Source of the DNA: CAIPAT01 sp041665605
Lineage (GTDB): Bacteria; Verrucomicrobiota; Lentisphaeria; Victivallales; Victivallaceae
Assembly (NCBI GenBank): GCA_041665605.1
Contig: JBAYIO010000013.1
Span: 9,261-73,260, forward strand
Length of the DNA stretch: 64,000 nucleotides
Direction: 5' to 3'
Shown here: in pieces, positions 24,868 through 33,962 of the stretch
How the letters are laid out: each line of letters opens with the position of its first letter
How positions within the stretch are numbered: position 1 is the first letter of the stretch
The notes under the pieces: generated by a model
Databases searched by the model: none
What the model saw: the letters and a program-made list of their open reading frames with translations, nothing else
What the model was told of the DNA's origin: nothing
Position numbers and translations under genes: made by a program

Positions 24868-26406
24868 ATGCTGGCAAAAACATTTTCCGCGGCGGTCATC
24901 GGAATCGACGCTTATATGGTGGAGGTGGAAGTCAACGCCACCGGTTCCGGCGAACAGAATATTGTTTCCATTGTCGGGCTGCCCGATCCCGCCATCAAGG
25001 AAAGCCGCGACCGGGTGCGTTCGTCACTGCACAGTACCGGTTTCCCTCATCCGCATGGAGCCACGCTGGTTAATCTGGCCCCCGCCGACCTGAAAAAAGA
25101 AGGCGCGGCATTCGACCTGGCGATTGCGCTGGGGATGCTGGCCGCCACCGGCTATATTGACCGGACAAAACTGGCGAAAACTGCGGTCATCGGTGAACTG
25201 GCGCTGGACGGTTCTGTCCGCGCGGTCCGCGGCGCGCTGCCGGTTGCGGTAAAGGTCAGTTCCGAACCCGGGCTCGAAGCTTTGCTGGTGCCGCATTACA
25301 ACGCCGAGGAGGCCGCGCTGGCCGCCGGAGGATTTCCAGTTTATCCGGTAGGATCTCTGCGGGAAGCAGTGGAATATTTCAATGAAGGCGGGCTGCTGCC
25401 GTACAAGGCGGATCTGCAAAGCTATATCCGCGCCGATAACGGGCGCGATCCGGATTTCGCGGAAGTCAAAGGCCAGGCCATGGCCCGGCGCGCCCTGGAA
25501 ATCGCCGCCGCCGGAGGCCATAACAGTCTGATGATCGGCCCGCCCGGCACCGGCAAAAGCATGATTGCCGCCCGGCTTGCCGGGATTCTGCCGCATATGA
25601 CGCTGGAGGAGACGCTGGAAACCAGCCGGATTCATAGTGTGCTCGGCCTGCTATCTTCCGGACAGCCGCTGCTCAACCGCCGCCCGTTCCGTTCGCCGCA
25701 CCATACCATCAGCGATGTCGGCCTGATCGGCGGCGGCAAGAACCCGTCGCCGGGCGAAATCAGCATGGCCCATAACGGGGTGCTGTTTCTCGACGAACTG
25801 CCGGAATTCAAAAGAAATGTCCTGGAAGTCCTGCGCCAGCCGCTGGAAAGCGGCCTGGTGAACGTGGCCCGCGCCGCCGGCAGTTTCACCTTTCCCGCCA
25901 AATTCATGCTGGTGGCGGCGATGAACCCGTGCCCTTGCGGCAGGATGAATCCGGCCCTCGGCTGCCGCTGCAAACCGAATGAAGTCAGAAAATACCGCGG
26001 GAAAATTTCCGGGCCGCTGCTTGACCGTATTGATCTGCATGTGGAAGTCCCGCATCTTAGCCAGGAGGAGTTGCTGGCCGCGCCCAGCGGCGAACCCAGC
26101 GCTAAAATACTCGAACGCGTCAAGGCGGCAAGGACAGTCCAGGCGGAAAGATATTCCGGTCTCGGATTCTACTGCAATGCACACATGACCAGTAAAGACC
26201 TTCAACATTTCTGCCGCATCGGAGCCGGCGAGCAGATGCTGTTGCGCCATGCGATCAACGATTTTCATCTGAGCCCCCGCGCCTATGACCGGATACTGAA
26301 AGTTGCGCGCACCATTGCCGACCTCGTAAAGTCCACCGATATCGGCGAAGACCATCTGTTCGAAGCCATCAATTACAGAAATTTCGACCGCGGCGAAAGC
26401 TGGTAA
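24868..26406 (+). CDS. comM: YifB/ComM family AAA+ ATPase (Mg-chelatase-like)
   Basis: This 512-residue protein has an N-terminal Lon-like domain (starting MLAKTFSAAVIGIDAYMVEV, with GLPDPAIKESRDRVRSS), Walker A GPPGTGKS at 224-231, Walker B VLFLDEL around 305-311 and a cysteine-rich insert NPCPCG...CRC of the ComM type. In naturally competent bacteria ComM is a hexameric helicase that drives branch migration during integration of incoming DNA; outside those species its role is less clear. The start has only AGAG upstream. It converges on the GT2 gene with 18 bases between. Family membership is secure. Confidence 0.92.
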   Translation: MLAKTFSAAVIGIDAYMVEVEVNATGSGEQNIVSIVGLPDPAIKESRDRVRSSLHSTGFPHPHGATLVNLAPADLKKEGAAFDLAIALGMLAATGYIDRTKLAKTAVIGELALDGSVRAVRGALPVAVKVSSEPGLEALLVPHYNAEEAALAAGGFPVYPVGSLREAVEYFNEGGLLPYKADLQSYIRADNGRDPDFAEVKGQAMARRALEIAAAGGHNSLMIGPPGTGKSMIAARLAGILPHMTLEETLETSRIHSVLGLLSSGQPLLNRRPFRSPHHTISDVGLIGGGKNPSPGEISMAHNGVLFLDELPEFKRNVLEVLRQPLESGLVNVARAAGSFTFPAKFMLVAAMNPCPCGRMNPALGCRCKPNEVRKYRGKISGPLLDRIDLHVEVPHLSQEELLAAPSGEPSAKILERVKAARTVQAERYSGLGFYCNAHMTSKDLQHFCRIGAGEQMLLRHAINDFHLSPRAYDRILKVARTIADLVKSTDIGEDHLFEAINYRNFDRGESW

Positions 26407-26424
26407 TCGCAGCAATGCCTGAAT

Positions 26425-27141
26425 TCAATTAACAAAGTTTTTCAACCGGAACATGATGGTCTGGTATAGCACTTTGAATACGGTTGTCCAGGTGACGTCT
26501 TTGGCGTAGTATCCGGAACCGGGTTTGGCATGGTAGGAGTCTATTTGCAGTTCACACAGGGCGATCTGCCGGCGGCATGCTTCGCCGGAGATAATCAGGT
26601 TGGGAGCGTAGGTGTCGCCGGGGATCTTCTGAAAGATGTCCCGGAACGCATGACAGAACATGAGACGGCAGGGCGAATTGACGTCAAAAACGCCCCGGCC
26701 GAACAGGATTTTGATTATTATGCTGGAAATGGTGGAAATAATAAAATGCTCAATTGTCAACGTCCGTTTTCTTCTGGCCAGGATGAAATAATACGTCCGG
26801 CGCATTCCCCACATCCGTCCGAAATTTTTAAAACTGGCATCGCTGCCGGAGTCAGTCAGGAAAATCCATTTTGCATCGGAATTTTCGCGGCAGCCCAGCA
26901 ATGAAGTCGGGCCGTGTCCTGTCCGGCTCTGGAAATGCGGAATTATTTTAGGATTGGCGGCAGCCAGTTCTTTGAGAATTTTCGGAGTATCATCGCCGGA
27001 GCCGTCATCGTAAATATGAAATTCGTAGTTAATATCAAGCTGTTTCAGCAGATATTCCCAGTCCGTTACGGTCTGCCGGATTATCCCCTGTTCATTGTAC
27101 ACCGGCATAACCAGCGCCAGCTCCACTATATTTTTATCCAT
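26425..27141 (-). CDS. Family 2 glycosyltransferase
   Basis: This GT-A fold enzyme of 238 residues starts with VMPVYNEQGII, then has HIYDDGSGDDTP for nucleotide-sugar binding and a further acidic site around FLTDSGSD, placed like the catalytic metal motif. It has no complete membrane anchor, though the segment HFIISTISSIIIKILFG is strongly hydrophobic. The ATG at 27141 is chosen because GGGAG lies 8 bases before it; an ATG 24 bases upstream is also possible. It follows the NamZ gene by 31 bases on the same strand. It probably adds a sugar to a surface polymer or lipid; donor and acceptor are not known. Confidence 0.8.
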   Translation of the reverse strand: MDKNIVELALVMPVYNEQGIIRQTVTDWEYLLKQLDINYEFHIYDDGSGDDTPKILKELAAANPKIIPHFQSRTGHGPTSLLGCRENSDAKWIFLTDSGSDASFKNFGRMWGMRRTYYFILARRKRTLTIEHFIISTISSIIIKILFGRGVFDVNSPCRLMFCHAFRDIFQKIPGDTYAPNLIISGEACRRQIALCELQIDSYHAKPGSGYYAKDVTWTTVFKVLYQTIMFRLKNFVN

Positions 27142-27172
27142 ATCCTGTACTCCCGGGTTCAGCATTCCCGCT

Positions 27173-28417
27173 TCATTTGTATATTTTATACTGGCCGGCT
27201 TTTGCCTTGAAATTATTTAAAGGCTTATCCCAGGCGGCGACGATGGTTTTATAATTTTCCCCGGCCATGACCATTTCTCTGACCTTGGCCGTGCCGATGG
27301 CTTTATCAAAGGCGGTAAATTTATCCGGCTGCCATTTAAAATCTTTTGAATAGTATTTCTGAAGGTAGCAGAGGATGGCGATTGATGCCACAATCGGGCG
27401 GCAGTTGGTATCGGTGACCGAGATTCTGACGCCGTGAATCAGCTTCCCGGCCATGAAACCTTTACCCGGCACATAGCTGAACGGGATAAACCTGATTCCG
27501 GGAATCTTCTGAGCGGTGAGGTAGGTTGCCATGTGTTCGGAATCAATCCAGGGCGCGGCAATGATTTCAAACGGCGCAAATCCCAGTCCGATATTGGTCT
27601 GGCCCAGCGTGCCGATGGTTCCGGTCATGCAGTATCCCTGCGCTGAACGCGGCGTGGGCACATTCGGGGAGGTTGGCACCCAGGGCAGACCGGTTTCCGC
27701 CCAGGTCATGTCGCGGCGGTAGTTGATCATCGGGACCACATACAGTTTGCAGTTGATATTGTGTTCCTTGTTCAGATACCTTGCCAGTTCGCCGGCGGTC
27801 AGCCCGTAACAGTATGGAATCGGGTAGAGCCCGATGAAGGAGCGGAATTTGTTTTCAATGATCGGGCCGTCTGCGGACTCCGCCCCCATGGGGTTGGGCA
27901 CATCCAGCACGATGAACGGCTTTCCGGCGGCGGCGCATGCCCGCATGCATTCGGCCATGTGCCAGATATAGGTATAGGAACGGCAGCCAATATCCTGGAT
28001 GTTGTAAATCAGCACGTCGATTTTATCCAGCGCCTCCTTGGTCGGCCGGTGATCCTTGCCGCCATGCAGCGAATAGACCATCAGCCCGGTTTTCGGGTCG
28101 CGGATGTTGCCGAAATTCTCGCCGGCCTTGATATCGCCGCGGATGCCGTGCTCCGGCGCGAACAGTACCTGCAGATTTATTTTCGGATTCGCCTTGAACA
28201 GATCAACCGATGCCTGCTTGTTCGAGTTGATGCCGGTCTGGTTGGTCAGCAGTCCAACCCGCTTGCCTTTAACCAGATCAGTATGCTGTTCCAGAAAAAC
28301 TTCCAATCCGTTCGTGACTTTCCCGTCAACATTGCCCATCATCAGGATGCATCCCGCGGCCAGAAACATCTTCAAAGACAGCCTGCCGCCTTTGCATGCA
28401 ACTTTATACCAATCCAT
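27173..28417 (-). CDS. NamZ-type exo-beta-N-acetylmuramidase (DUF1343, GH171)
   Basis: This 414-residue protein has a hydrophobic N-terminal segment (about 14-28) that can export it. The mature part is the whole DUF1343 domain: GKRVGLLTNQTGIN, LFAPEHGIRG, YNIQDIGCRSYTYIW and VLDVPNPMG are all diagnostic. The family founder, NamZ of Bacillus subtilis, releases terminal MurNAc from peptidoglycan fragments; the Glu in APEHG is a candidate catalytic residue. AAGGA precedes the start. It heads a two-gene unit with the GT2 gene, divergent from rpsD. Export suggests it works on its own or foreign wall fragments in the periplasm. Confidence 0.88.
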   Translation of the reverse strand: MDWYKVACKGGRLSLKMFLAAGCILMMGNVDGKVTNGLEVFLEQHTDLVKGKRVGLLTNQTGINSNKQASVDLFKANPKINLQVLFAPEHGIRGDIKAGENFGNIRDPKTGLMVYSLHGGKDHRPTKEALDKIDVLIYNIQDIGCRSYTYIWHMAECMRACAAAGKPFIVLDVPNPMGAESADGPIIENKFRSFIGLYPIPYCYGLTAGELARYLNKEHNINCKLYVVPMINYRRDMTWAETGLPWVPTSPNVPTPRSAQGYCMTGTIGTLGQTNIGLGFAPFEIIAAPWIDSEHMATYLTAQKIPGIRFIPFSYVPGKGFMAGKLIHGVRISVTDTNCRPIVASIAILCYLQKYYSKDFKWQPDKFTAFDKAIGTAKVREMVMAGENYKTIVAAWDKPLNNFKAKAGQYKIYK

Positions 28418-28469
28418 ACATATCCTTATTCTGCATTGTTTAAATGATAAAAAAACTTACATGACAATC

Positions 28470-28498
28470 TTGAAGATTTCCATTCATGATGCTATCTT
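28470..28498 (+). promoter_or_regulatory. Candidate promoter of rpsD
   Basis: TTGAAG (28470-28475) and TATCTT (28493-28498) are 17 bases apart, giving a leader of about 95 bases before the rpsD start. A perfect TTGACA at 28548 has no good -10 at the right distance. The leader might fold as an S4-binding element, but I could not establish a structure. Confidence 0.4.
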
Positions 28499-28598
28499 AA
28501 TAGACTTTTTTTAATATGAAGGCTTCAGGCCCCACTTTCATTAGTGCTTGACACCTGTAGCCGGATAAACATGAACTCTTAACAAATAGGAGCAAGGG

Positions 28599-29204
28599 AT
28601 GGCAACTGCAAGTCAGGCGAAACACAAATTCTGTCGCAGAATCGGACAGTGCGTTTGGAGTGATCCAAAATGTCCGAGCGCGAAACGCCCGTACCCCGCG
28701 GGGCAGCACGGCAAAACCGGCCGTAAAAAGAAACTTTCCGGATTCGGTGAACTGATGATGGAAAAACAGAAACTCCGCGCTCATTACGCAATTTCTGAAA
28801 AACAGCTTGTGCTCGCTTTTCATAAAGCGAAACAAGGCGAAGGCAAGACCAACGAAAAGCTGATCCGCAGCATTGAACAGCGTTTGGACGCGTTCCTCTA
28901 TCGTTCAGGTTTCGCTCCGACCATTTTCGCGGCAAAGCAGTTTATCACTCATGGACATATCATGGTTGACGGCCACAAAGTTGACCGTCCATCATACCAG
29001 ATGAAAGAAGGCCAGAGCGTTACCATTAACGCCGAAAAGTCTCCTGCCATTGCGGAAATTGCCAAGAAAACCAATTCTACCGTTCCCGGCTATATCATGG
29101 TCGAGACCGAAGCATTGAAAGCCACGCTCGTGCGCACTCCGGAAATCTCCGAGATTCCGGTCAACGCCAATATCATGAGCGTCGTCGAGTACTACGCCCG
29201 CTAA
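28599..29204 (+). CDS. rpsD: 30S ribosomal protein S4
   Basis: This 201-residue primary 16S rRNA-binding protein of the small subunit is recognised from GQHGKTGRKKKLSGFGE in the N-terminal domain, the S4 RNA-binding domain (QRLDAFLYRSGFAPT then AKQFITHGHIMVDGHKVD) and the ending NIMSVVEYYAR. Only two cysteines remain at the N-terminus (C12 and C19 region), so it is a zinc-free form. AGGAGCAAGGG precedes the ATG. Unlike most bacteria it is not inside the alpha operon but stands alone with its own terminator. Confidence 0.97.
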   Translation: MATASQAKHKFCRRIGQCVWSDPKCPSAKRPYPAGQHGKTGRKKKLSGFGELMMEKQKLRAHYAISEKQLVLAFHKAKQGEGKTNEKLIRSIEQRLDAFLYRSGFAPTIFAAKQFITHGHIMVDGHKVDRPSYQMKEGQSVTINAEKSPAIAEIAKKTNSTVPGYIMVETEALKATLVRTPEISEIPVNANIMSVVEYYAR

Positions 29205-29227
29205 TCTGAAATTTATCAGAAGCATTC

Positions 29228-29260
29228 AAACCCGGAGCCTTCAAAAGCCCCGGGTTTTTT
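29228..29260 (+). terminator. Intrinsic terminator of rpsD
   Basis: Arms AAACCCGG (29228-29235) and CCGGGTTT (29250-29257) pair perfectly and run into a T tract (29255-29260). It sits 24 bases after the rpsD stop. Confidence 0.9.
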
Positions 29261-29349
29261 CTTGCCGTAATATTTATTACCGTTGTTCCCGGTAATAATC
29301 GATAGCCTGCCGTAACGTATATTAAGCCATTGATTCCTGCTTTTCTTCT

Positions 29350-32300
29350 TCAGCAGCATGATCTCTTTTTGTACAACTTTGTACGAAGATGTTCAAGGCA
29401 GACATAGAAAACGGGTGTAACGAACAAGGTCAGCAACTGCGAGAAGAGCAGGCCGCCGACCATGGTAACGCCCAGCGGTTGACGGGATTCGCCGCCGCCG
29501 CCGAGCCCTATGGCAATCGGAATGCCGGCCATGATTGCCGCCGCCGTGGTCATCATAATCGGGCGGAAGCGGACCAGGCACGCCTGGATGATCGCCTCTT
29601 TCGGAGTTTTGCCCTCATTCTGCTGAGCCGAAATGGCGAAGTCAATCATCATAATGCCGTTTTTCTTGACAATGCCGACCAGCATGATAATACCGATAAA
29701 ACCGTAAAGGGAAAGTTCGATATTGCAGATCAGAAGCGACAGCAGCGCGCCGAATCCGGCAAACGGCAATGCCGTCAGAATAGTAATCGGGTGAATATAA
29801 TCTTCATATAGGATGCCGAGGATGATGTATATGACCAGAATGGTTACGGCCAGCAGTACCAGCATTCCGCTCATCGAATCCTTAAATGCCTGCGCCGTAC
29901 CCTGGAAATATGCGGAAACGGATGACGGAAGAATTGCGCCGATCCGTGATTCAACTTTCTCCACGGCCTGACTGAGCGAACAGCCGGGTTTCAAATTGAA
30001 GGAAATAGTCACGGAAGGCAGTTGTCCGGAATGATTCACCGACAGAATGCCGGCGACTTGTTTCATTTCGACAAGATCGGCAAGGGGAACGAGACTGCCG
30101 TTACTGGAGCGGACATACAGCAGCGACAGCGCATTCTGATCATAGCGGAAAGAGTCTTTGAGTTCGAGCAGGACGCTATACTGGTCATCAGTGCCGTAAA
30201 TGGTGGAGATATCGTGGGGGCCGAACGCATTATATAACGAGCTTTGTATCTGTTCCGCCTGTATTCCCAGCAGCGCGGCCTTGTCGCGGTTGATATTCAA
30301 ATTAAGCTGCGGATTGGTAATCTGGAGGTCGCTGGTGACATCCTCCAGTTCAGGAAACAGGCGCATGGCCTTTTCCGCTTTCTGGCCAGCGGCGTAGAGT
30401 TCGGTAATGTTGGGGCTCAGCAGGGTATATTGGTACTGTGATTTAGTGCTGCGTCCTCCAAGATTGATGACCGGTGGATTCATCAGGAAACTTTTGATGC
30501 CCGGAATAACCGCCAGCCTGGGTTTTAAATCAGCCAGGATGCGGGCCGCCGTGCGTTTACGGTCGGCGCGTGGTTTCAGGCGCAGCATGAGCATCCCGGT
30601 ATTGCCGTCGCAGCGGGACATGACGGCTTCGACGTCAGGGTCCTGACGGATGATTTCGGCGACCAGATACTGCTGTTTTTTCAATTCCTCAAAAGAAACA
30701 CCCTGCGCGGCTTCGGTTCTTCCTCGCAGTAAATTCATATCCTCCTCAGGCATAAAGCCTTTGGGCATAATAATAAACAAGCCGATGGTTGCGGCGAGGA
30801 CGATGACAGAAAAAGCAATGGTCAGTTTCCAGCGCTTGATGCACCATGTGAGGCTTTGTTCGTAAAGTCCGAGCATTCCAGCGGCGGCGCCGTTTTTTAC
30901 CGGAACGTCAGCCGCGTGTTCATGGATCATCTGCTTCTTCAGGAAACGGCTGGCCAGCATCGGGATAAGGGTTAACGATACAATCCCGGAAATCAGCACC
31001 GCCGCCGCGATAACGACACCGAATTCCCGGAAGAACCGGCCGATGATGCCGCTCATAAACATGACAGGAATGAATACTGCCGCCAGCGATAAGGTCATGG
31101 AAATCACGGTGAAGAAAATCTCGGCGGAACCGTCAATGGCGGACTGCCGCACGGATTTGCCCATTTCCGCATGACGGAAAATATTTTCGAGTACCACAAT
31201 TGCGTCATCAACGATGAATCCGATGGACAGCGTCAGCGCCATGAGCGACAGGTTGTCGAGGCTGTAGCCGAACAAATACATGATGATAAAAGTGCCCAGC
31301 ACCGACATCGGCAACGTGAGACTCGGAATGATTGTCGCGCGAATATTGCGCAGAAACAGGAATATCACCAGCACCACCAGCAACAGCGTCAGAACCATAG
31401 TGAATTCAACGTCGTGAATTGAACTCTGGATAGTTTCTGAACGGTCTATCAGCTTAACCATCTGGACTGACGCGGGAAGCTGTTTGGAGAGTTCCGGGAG
31501 TACGGCTTTGACGCTTTCAGCGACCGCCACGGTGTTGGAGCCCGGCTGGCGCATAACGGTCAGTACGATGGCGCTGGTCTGTCCGTCCGGAGAAGCGCAC
31601 CAGGCCGCTACTTTATTATTTTCGACGCTGTCGTAAACCTCGGCGACATCCTGGAGTCTGACCGGCGCTCCGTTGCGATAGCAGATAACAATGCGCTTGA
31701 AAGCGTCAGCATTGAGCAACTGTCCGTTGGTTTGAATGACCAGCGAAGTATGATGCCCGTCCAATGCGCCGGTTGGCTGGTTGACATTGGCGGATGAAAT
31801 GGCCGTTTGGACTTCGTCGATGCCTAACTGCCATGCGGAAAGCAGTTTCGGGTCGAGCTGGATGCGCACCGCATATTTTTGCGAACCCCAGACCTGGACT
31901 TCAGCAACTCCGTCGATGGTGGAAAGCCGTTGCGAAATCACCGTCTGGGCATAATAATCCAGCATTGACATCGGCAGGGTTTTGCTGGTCAGCGCCAGAT
32001 AGAGAATCGGCATGTCGCTGGGATTGACTTTTCTGTAGGACGGCGGGGTGGTCATGTCTGCCGGCAATTTCGATATGGTCTGCGAAATGGCCGACTGTAC
32101 ATCCTGGGCGACCGCATCAATGTCCCGTTCCAGTTTGAATTGCAGGGTGATGGAGGTCTCGCCCAGAATACTGGTTGAAGTCATCATATCCAGGCCGGCA
32201 ATTGATGAAAATTTCTTTTCCAGCGGCGTCGCAACCGAAGATGCCATTGTCTCCGGACCTGCTCCCGGAAGATTCGCTCTGACTGTGATCATGGGGAAAT

Positions 32301-32421
32301 CCACATTCGGCAGATCGTTTACCGGCAGTTTGGAAAAAGACATTATGCCGAAAATAATCAACCCGCAAGTCAATAGCGAGGTCATTACCGGACGCTTGAT
32401 AAAAAAGGTTGAAAGATTCAT
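29350..32421 (-). CDS. RND efflux transporter permease (AcrB/HAE1 family)
   Basis: This 1023-residue inner-membrane proton-drug antiporter has the N-terminus FFIKRPVMTSLLTCGLIIFG, the typical twelve-helix pattern, two large periplasmic loops and the proton-relay pair in helix 4 (GFIVDDAIVVLENI). It pumps hydrophobic compounds from the periplasm and inner leaflet with the adaptor encoded 9 bases upstream and an outer-membrane TolC protein that is not in this window. The ending after the last helix is short. Substrate range cannot be read from sequence. It is cotranscribed with the adaptor. Confidence 0.94.
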   Translation of the reverse strand: MNLSTFFIKRPVMTSLLTCGLIIFGIMSFSKLPVNDLPNVDFPMITVRANLPGAGPETMASSVATPLEKKFSSIAGLDMMTSTSILGETSITLQFKLERDIDAVAQDVQSAISQTISKLPADMTTPPSYRKVNPSDMPILYLALTSKTLPMSMLDYYAQTVISQRLSTIDGVAEVQVWGSQKYAVRIQLDPKLLSAWQLGIDEVQTAISSANVNQPTGALDGHHTSLVIQTNGQLLNADAFKRIVICYRNGAPVRLQDVAEVYDSVENNKVAAWCASPDGQTSAIVLTVMRQPGSNTVAVAESVKAVLPELSKQLPASVQMVKLIDRSETIQSSIHDVEFTMVLTLLLVVLVIFLFLRNIRATIIPSLTLPMSVLGTFIIMYLFGYSLDNLSLMALTLSIGFIVDDAIVVLENIFRHAEMGKSVRQSAIDGSAEIFFTVISMTLSLAAVFIPVMFMSGIIGRFFREFGVVIAAAVLISGIVSLTLIPMLASRFLKKQMIHEHAADVPVKNGAAAGMLGLYEQSLTWCIKRWKLTIAFSVIVLAATIGLFIIMPKGFMPEEDMNLLRGRTEAAQGVSFEELKKQQYLVAEIIRQDPDVEAVMSRCDGNTGMLMLRLKPRADRKRTAARILADLKPRLAVIPGIKSFLMNPPVINLGGRSTKSQYQYTLLSPNITELYAAGQKAEKAMRLFPELEDVTSDLQITNPQLNLNINRDKAALLGIQAEQIQSSLYNAFGPHDISTIYGTDDQYSVLLELKDSFRYDQNALSLLYVRSSNGSLVPLADLVEMKQVAGILSVNHSGQLPSVTISFNLKPGCSLSQAVEKVESRIGAILPSSVSAYFQGTAQAFKDSMSGMLVLLAVTILVIYIILGILYEDYIHPITILTALPFAGFGALLSLLICNIELSLYGFIGIIMLVGIVKKNGIMMIDFAISAQQNEGKTPKEAIIQACLVRFRPIMMTTAAAIMAGIPIAIGLGGGGESRQPLGVTMVGGLLFSQLLTLFVTPVFYVCLEHLRTKLYKKRSCC

Positions 32422-32430
32422 AGTTTAAAC

Positions 32431-33636
32431 TCAAGGCTTTGCGGTAACGGACGTTTGGGATTCTGTTCCGGCTGTTCCGCCGGTTTTATTGCTGCTCTCG
32501 TTTTTCGCGGAAGCCGGCGGCACACCCTTGTCAGGTTCGTAAATCCGGGCCCCGGGATAGAGGCGGACCTGTCCGCTGGTAACGATTTTTTCATTACCGT
32601 TAAGTCCTTCGAGAATGATGGTTTCATCATTCAGGGTGCGTCCTGCTTTTACCGGGTGATACTCCGCTGTGCTGTCAGGCTTGACGATGAAAACATAACT
32701 GCCGTCCTGTCCTTTGGATACCGCTTGCGACGGCACTACAACACAATTCTTTTCCACCGTCAGGGTCAATGTCACATTGACGAACTGGCCCGGCCAGAAC
32801 TGGATATCCGCGTTGGAAAACGTCGCTTTCAGCTTGACCGTTCCCGATGTTGGATTGACCACACTGTCAATAAATGTGAGTTTCCCGTCCGCTTCAGCCC
32901 CGCCCGCCACAGGAACCTGGGCGTGAACTGTCAATTGACTATGTTTGAAGAAATGCTGAATTGCCGGAAGATTCAACTGCGGCGGCGCAAAGACCACATA
33001 GATCGGTTTGAGCTGGACCAGCTCAATTACATTGACGTCATTGGCTTTTACCACAGTGCCTTCATAAACCAGAATATCGCCGGTCCGTCCGTCAATCGGA
33101 GCTTTGATCGTGCAATATTCCAGATTAAGCTGAGCATTCTTGACCGCAGCCTCGGAAGAGGAAACCTGGGCCCGCTGGGATTCAGCCTGGGCCCGCATTG
33201 ATTTCGTGGAATTTGTATCCATGGCGCTGGATGCCAGCAGACGTTCTTTCATTTCCGCCTGACGGATAAAATCTTCCAGCAGAATCTTGTCTTTAGACAG
33301 AGTCGCCTGACATTGCTGCAGCACGGCTTCAAAGGGACGCTTGTCAATCTCCAGCAGCACATCGCCTTTTTTTACATAATCGCCTGGTTTGGTAAGAAAA
33401 CGGCTGATCTGTCCGGAGACCATGGTTTTAACCGGAATTTGAGAATATGCCTCAACCTTGCCGAAAGTATTGATTTGCAGCGGCATGTCTTTGACTCTCG
33501 CCCGTTCGACCGTCACCGGCACCGGCGGCAGTTCACGAACTTTTTCCTTTTTGGCGCAGCCTGCCGCCAACAGCAGTGCCGATAACAGCATGACCCGCAG
33601 CGTCAACACTCCGCAGATCGCATTTTTTAGTTTCAT
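32431..33636 (-). CDS. RND efflux periplasmic adaptor (AcrA/HlyD family lipoprotein)
   Basis: This is a 401-residue membrane-fusion protein. Its signal peptide ends LLLAAGC, a good lipobox, so it is probably anchored to a membrane by lipid. Then come the split lipoyl domain (KTMVSGQISRFLTKPGDYV and the matching TIKAPIDGRTGDILVYEG), an alpha-hairpin coiled coil at about 100-170 and beta-barrel domains, with a Ser/Thr/Gly-rich C-terminal tail. The ATG at 33636 is chosen because it gives a normal signal peptide; ATG 33651 is an alternative. It links the RND pump to an outer-membrane channel. The promoter region upstream carries a perfect 9-base palindrome. Confidence 0.92.
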   Translation of the reverse strand: MKLKNAICGVLTLRVMLLSALLLAAGCAKKEKVRELPPVPVTVERARVKDMPLQINTFGKVEAYSQIPVKTMVSGQISRFLTKPGDYVKKGDVLLEIDKRPFEAVLQQCQATLSKDKILLEDFIRQAEMKERLLASSAMDTNSTKSMRAQAESQRAQVSSSEAAVKNAQLNLEYCTIKAPIDGRTGDILVYEGTVVKANDVNVIELVQLKPIYVVFAPPQLNLPAIQHFFKHSQLTVHAQVPVAGGAEADGKLTFIDSVVNPTSGTVKLKATFSNADIQFWPGQFVNVTLTLTVEKNCVVVPSQAVSKGQDGSYVFIVKPDSTAEYHPVKAGRTLNDETIILEGLNGNEKIVTSGQVRLYPGARIYEPDKGVPPASAKNESSNKTGGTAGTESQTSVTAKP

Positions 33637-33962
33637 AATAAATACTTTCATTCCAGAATTTTTAATATCAAAACATAGACTCAGCAAACAATATATCTTG
33701 CATTGTTAAAGCCTTCAACCGTAACAATGCAGGCAACAGGCCGGGGGGAATAAAACCGCAGGCCTGTTTACGACAATATTATTGATAGTCGTGTTAAATC
33801 GTCTTTTAGTTACGTTTCAACTAAAATTATAGCCATAATTATTGATAACAAGCACGAAAAGAAGGCGTGGAAGTGATGAGAGAACGTTGATTTCTGCAGA
33901 AAATGCTATTAACCGGTCACTAGATCTCACGGGTTGTTGATTCGCAATTGTGGATTCCAGCA
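33637..33962. other. Intergenic region between the RND pair and the M55 peptidase gene, 326 bases
   Basis: It holds the RND promoter and operator, and a second inverted repeat, AACAGGCC (33735-33742) with GGCCTGTT (33761-33768) around an 18-base loop. From 33770 to 33962 it is AT-rich with no reading frame or terminator that I can support. Confidence 0.6.
33690..33730 (-). promoter_or_regulatory. RND operon promoter with palindromic operator
   Basis: On the minus strand TTGAAG (33718-33713) and TATATT (33695-33690) are 17 bases apart. A perfect inverted repeat GCATTGTTA-N13-TAACAATGC (33700-33708 and 33722-33730) covers the spacer and both sides of the -35, exactly where a TetR- or MarR-type repressor would block polymerase. 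No such regulator gene is in the window. Confidence 0.65.

Noticed and set aside
28548..28553. Perfect TTGACA just upstream of rpsD
   Set aside because: No acceptable -10 lies 16-18 bases downstream; the pair at 28470-28498 is better spaced.
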